From Natronohydrobacter thiooxidans (GTDB lineage Bacteria > Pseudomonadota > Alphaproteobacteria > Rhodobacterales > Rhodobacteraceae): a stretch of DNA of 64,000 nucleotides. Below are positions 61,549 through 64,000 of this stretch, in pieces. The translations under genes and the position numbers were made by a program. The stretch covers positions 62,001-126,000 of the forward strand of contig NZ_MJAP01000012.1 in the NCBI RefSeq assembly GCF_001884735.1. Direction: 5' to 3'. Numbering within the stretch: position 1 is the stretch's first letter; each line of letters opens with the position of its first letter. The notes beneath the pieces were generated by a model, which was not told where the DNA came from, did no database searches, and saw only the letters and a list, made by a program, of their open reading frames with translations.

Positions 61549-62541
61549 TCACGCTATCAGCAATCGCTGCGGGTTTCCGTCAAGCCAGCCATCGAGATTC
61601 TCGACGCATTGGCGATAGAAGGTCTCGAAAGTTTCCTGAACCGCATAGCCCAGATGCGGGGTGGCCAGCAGATGCGGCAGGCGGCGTTCCGGGGCGTCAT
61701 GGGGCAGGGGTTCGTGATCATAGACATCGATCCCGGCCCCCCCGATCCGCCCCTTGGCCAGCGCGTCATGCAGCGCGGCCTGATCGACCAGCGGCCCGCG
61801 CGCGGTATTGATGAACAGCGCATGCGGTGGCATCGCGGCAATATCTGCCGCCGAGACAATCCCGCGCGTCGTTGGTCCCAGAACCAGATGAACCGAGACG
61901 ATATCAGCGCGGCGAAACAGCGTTTCCTTGTCCACCAGTTCCGCGCCGCCCTTCTCCGCCCGCTCCGGCGTCAGATTCGGGCTCCAGGCAATGACCTTCA
62001 TCCCGAAAACCTGTGCCACAGCCGCCATGCGCGCGCCCAGACGGCCCAGCCCAACCAGCCCGAGTGTGCGGCCATAAAGGGCATTGCCCAGCCGCGTCTG
62101 CCAATGCCCGGCGCGCAGGGCTGCGGCCTCTTCCGGGATATGGCGCATCAACCCGATGATCAGCCCCCAGGCCAGTTCGACCGTGGCGAAAACACCATTG
62201 CCGCTGCCATCGGTGGTCATGACCGGAATCCCCAGTTCCGCCGCTGTCGTACTATCGAGAGTGCGGTTTTGCCGCCCTGTGGCAGCAATCGCCCGGAGTT
62301 CCGGCAATCCGCGCAACACATGGCCGGGGAAATCGGTGCGCTCGCGCAGCAGGCAAAGCGCGTCATAGCGCGCAAGCTCCTGTGTCAGCTGCTCCGGCGC
62401 GATGGCATGGGTCAGGAAATGCAACTCGGCGCGATCTGCGAGCCGGTCCCAGTCTGCGAGGCGATGCGCAACACCCATATAGTCGTCCAGCACAGCGATC
62501 CGGGCTTTGCGCCCCTCGGGCAGCGGGCGAAATCTGCTCAT
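61549..62541 (-). CDS. D-isomer 2-hydroxyacid dehydrogenase (NAD-dependent)
   Basis: 330 residues: an N-terminal catalytic subdomain and Rossmann motif GLVGLGRLGARMAAVAQVFG. Catalytic residues include Arg in FINTARGPLVDQ, Glu in GAGIDVYDHEPL and His in LLATPHLGY. The family reduces 2-keto acids or oxidises D-2-hydroxyacids; substrate cannot be assigned. Preceded on its own strand by an A/T stem repeat at 62756-62780. Convergent with nikR. Confidence 0.88.
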   Translation of the reverse strand: MSRFRPLPEGRKARIAVLDDYMGVAHRLADWDRLADRAELHFLTHAIAPEQLTQELARYDALCLLRERTDFPGHVLRGLPELRAIAATGRQNRTLDSTTAAELGIPVMTTDGSGNGVFATVELAWGLIIGLMRHIPEEAAALRAGHWQTRLGNALYGRTLGLVGLGRLGARMAAVAQVFGMKVIAWSPNLTPERAEKGGAELVDKETLFRRADIVSVHLVLGPTTRGIVSAADIAAMPPHALFINTARGPLVDQAALHDALAKGRIGGAGIDVYDHEPLPHDAPERRLPHLLATPHLGYAVQETFETFYRQCVENLDGWLDGNPQRLLIA

Positions 62542-62755
62542 GGTCTTGTCCCCTTTTCGGTCTTGCGTTGGTCCTGGTGGGCACGCAGGCGCATGATGAC
62601 GAAGTTGCGAAGCAGATGGAAGCTCGGGATCAGCGCATGGCTCGGGCCCGCCCCCTGATCGTCACTGCCATCTGGCCTACGCCGCCCGCTGCCAGCGGTA
62701 TTCATTCCGAAATCGTTTTTTGTACCGTGAAAAAAGGCGGCGCCGGAACCGCATT

Positions 62756-62780
62756 GCTTTTTTCAACTGACGAAAAAAGC
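62756..62780. repeat. Inverted repeat with 9-bp A/T-rich arms
   Basis: GCTTTTTTC (62756-62764), 7-nt spacer, GAAAAAAGC (62772-62780). It lies in the 292-bp gap between TauE and the dehydrogenase, both on the minus strand. Could be a terminator for tauE or an operator for the dehydrogenase. Confidence 0.6.
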
Positions 62781-62833
62781 TTTCATCAGTAAAGGAAAGG
62801 TTATGCTCCGCTCCCGCCCCCATTCCGACCGCT

Positions 62834-63565
62834 CTAAACCGCGACATCGAAGACCAGTCGCAGCGCCAGCAGCGCCAGCAGCCCCAGCATCACCCGGTCA
62901 AAGGCTTTGGGCGACCAGCGCCGCGCCAGCCAGTTGCCGACCGGCATGCCAAGGCCGATCATCCCCAGCGCCCCGAGCCCCAGTGCCAGACTGCGCAGGT
63001 CGATCAGCCCCACGACCCAGAGAGCGGGCAATTGCGCGAGCGACATGGCAACAAAGAAAATGGCAATCGTGCCGATAAAGGTCAGGCGCGGTAGCCGCAT
63101 GGCGTTGAGAAAGGTGATCGAGGCGGGCGCAGAAATGCCGGTCGCGCCTTGCAGTACCCCGCCCAGCAGCCCGACCGGCGCGCTTGCGCTCTGCGCCATG
63201 GCACTCGCCAATATCCAGTCGGGGCGCGACAGCCGCAGCGCGATATAAGCAATGACCGCGCTGGCCACCATCAAGGCCAGTACCTCTTGCCGCAGCGCCA
63301 CCAGCAGCCAAGTGCCAAGGATGGCCCCCAGAAACCCGCCCCCGGCGAAGAGCAGAAGGAACCGCCGGTTCAGCGCGTGGCTGCGAAACTGCCAGGCCTG
63401 CCAGATATTGCTCAGTAGATTGGGCACGACCAGCACCGCGACCGCGGTCTGGACATTGAACAGCATGGTCAGCGCCGGGGCGGCAATGACAGGTGCGCCC
63501 GCGCCGGTCGCGCCTTTCATCACGCCGCCCAGAAAGAGCGCCAGCAAAGCGAATGTCAGTTCCAT
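62834..63565 (-). CDS. TauE/SafE-family permease
   Basis: 243 residues with about eight membrane helices. TauE/SafE hallmarks: LALFLGGVMKGATGAGAPVI near the start and the repeated half LLGGVLQGATGISAPASITF. Members export or import sulfite, sulfoacetate or other organic anions. AGGA lies upstream of ATG 63565; longer starts at 63592 and 63619 are open. Substrate unknown. Confidence 0.85.
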   Translation of the reverse strand: MELTFALLALFLGGVMKGATGAGAPVIAAPALTMLFNVQTAVAVLVVPNLLSNIWQAWQFRSHALNRRFLLLFAGGGFLGAILGTWLLVALRQEVLALMVASAVIAYIALRLSRPDWILASAMAQSASAPVGLLGGVLQGATGISAPASITFLNAMRLPRLTFIGTIAIFFVAMSLAQLPALWVVGLIDLRSLALGLGALGMIGLGMPVGNWLARRWSPKAFDRVMLGLLALLALRLVFDVAV

Positions 63566-63646
63566 GTCCTGCCCGGATGCGGTTTGCGGCATCGTGGGGG
63601 AACATGCCGGCAGGCGCAAGACCCGGAATGGTCTTTGAAAATCAAA

Positions 63647-63669
63647 CCGGGGGCCAAGACGGCCCCCGG
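63647..63669 (-). terminator. Terminator between the partial gene and the TauE gene
   Basis: Perfect 9-bp stem CCGGGGGCC/GGCCCCCGG with 5-nt loop, followed on the minus strand by TTTGATTTTC. It lies about 20 bp after the stop at 63688. Confidence 0.85.
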
Positions 63670-63687
63670 AAAATCGGCTTCATGAAT

Positions 63688-64000
63688 TTAGTCCAGCCGC
63701 TCGGCAACATGATCGGCGAACGCATCCACCAGCGTGCGATAGGCCAGATCTTCGGGCATATCGGCCACGAGTATTGGTGCGCCGCTTTCATCGGTCACGC
63801 TCATGCCCTGCAGGCTCACGCTCAACTCGTAAGAGTCGAAATTCGCGTTATTGTTCAGATCGATCACATGCACGCGCCCGATCAGCGCTGCAGAGTCGAT
63901 TGTGAACCCGCTTTCCGGTGCGTCATTGAGCGCAAAGCTCTCGATATTCAGCACCAGCCGCGCGCCATCTTCTGATATGCGCTCGGCGATGCGGCTCAGC
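63688..64000 (-). CDS. Hypothetical protein, 3' part (start beyond window)
   Basis: The frame is open to the right edge, so only the last ~103 residues are seen. They are acidic with alternating hydrophobic strands (ARLVLNIESFALNDAPESGF, VHVIDLNNNANFDSYELSVS) ending MPEDLAYRTLVDAFADHVAE, suggesting a beta-rich periplasmic or lipoprotein domain ('DUF6778/CsgG-like' cannot be decided). No family is assigned. Followed by a strong terminator. Confidence 0.6.
   Translation of the reverse strand, partial: LSRIAERISEDGARLVLNIESFALNDAPESGFTIDSAALIGRVHVIDLNNNANFDSYELSVSLQGMSVTDESGAPILVADMPEDLAYRTLVDAFADHVAERLD

Noticed and set aside
62803..63078. Plus-strand 91-codon frame with a strong ribosome-binding site, antisense to tauE
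   Set aside because: Product is Arg/Pro/Ala-rich low complexity typical of a shadow frame of a GC-rich membrane protein gene; no motif. Kept only as part of a finding.

Overview
The window reads as chromosome of a high-GC alphaproteobacterium of the Rhodobacterales (Rhodobacteraceae/Paracoccaceae, Roseinatronobacter/Rhodobaca/Roseobacter-like). Supporting signs are an EcfG/NepR/PhyR general stress module, an aerobic (CobF/CobG/CobN-type) cobalamin operon behind a B12 riboswitch, two TRAP transporters, a TarPQM-like/hydroxycinnamate catabolic island, and dense ATGA-overlapping operons. No rRNA, tRNA, IS element, phage or CRISPR array was recognised.

Layout. 0-0.3 kb: 3' end of a GntR/FCD regulator. 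0.5-20.3 kb: a general-stress-response neighbourhood. The core genes nepR-ecfG and phyR are divergent, and a transmembrane HisKA_2 histidine kinase lies in the ecfG operon. Around them sit typical envelope and stress genes (csbD, DUF883, AI-2E-type permease, cardiolipin synthase-like PLD, DUF1328, DUF2383, PLDc_N protein, tiny membrane peptides) and a ctaG-copD-coxB-coxAC oxidase operon. Ten sites matching the EcfG consensus GGAAC-N16/17-NGTT lie directly upstream of these genes, so most of the block looks like one physically clustered sigma-EcfG regulon. A Crp/Fnr regulator, a degenerate receiver protein and an HWE kinase close the block.

20.5-27.2 kb: malonate utilisation (dctPQM-malonyl-CoA decarboxylase-matB, with a divergent GntR regulator and a palindromic operator). 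27.2-28.8 kb: an NCS2/AzgA-type purine permease, then a 640-bp gap with no convincing gene. 29.5-37.4 kb: hydroxycinnamate (ferulate/coumarate) catabolism: marR-SDR-feruloyl-CoA synthase, amidohydrolase, crotonase and a second TRAP system. The set fits the CoA-dependent beta-oxidative route rather than the hydratase/lyase-vanillin route. 37.5-41.2 kb: a three-component cytochrome P450 system (P450, [2Fe-2S] ferredoxin, ferredoxin reductase) with a divergent LysR regulator. The P450 has features resembling aryl-O-demethylases.

41.3-55.6 kb: the cobalamin operon on the minus strand (riboswitch, DUF1636, cobW, cobN, cobG, cobH, cobI, cobJ, cobL, cobE, cobM, cobB, cobA, cobF). It is interrupted by cobK on the opposite strand, whose start codon overlaps that of cobL. 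55.8-61 kb: a truncated LacI regulator remnant, an IlvD/Edd sugar-acid dehydratase, adenine deaminase and a 2-keto-3-deoxygluconate-type kinase. 61-64 kb: nikR, a D-2-hydroxyacid dehydrogenase, a TauE/SafE permease and the 3' part of an unknown gene that runs off the window.

All functional calls come from reading the sequence and from recalled family motifs. No database search was run.
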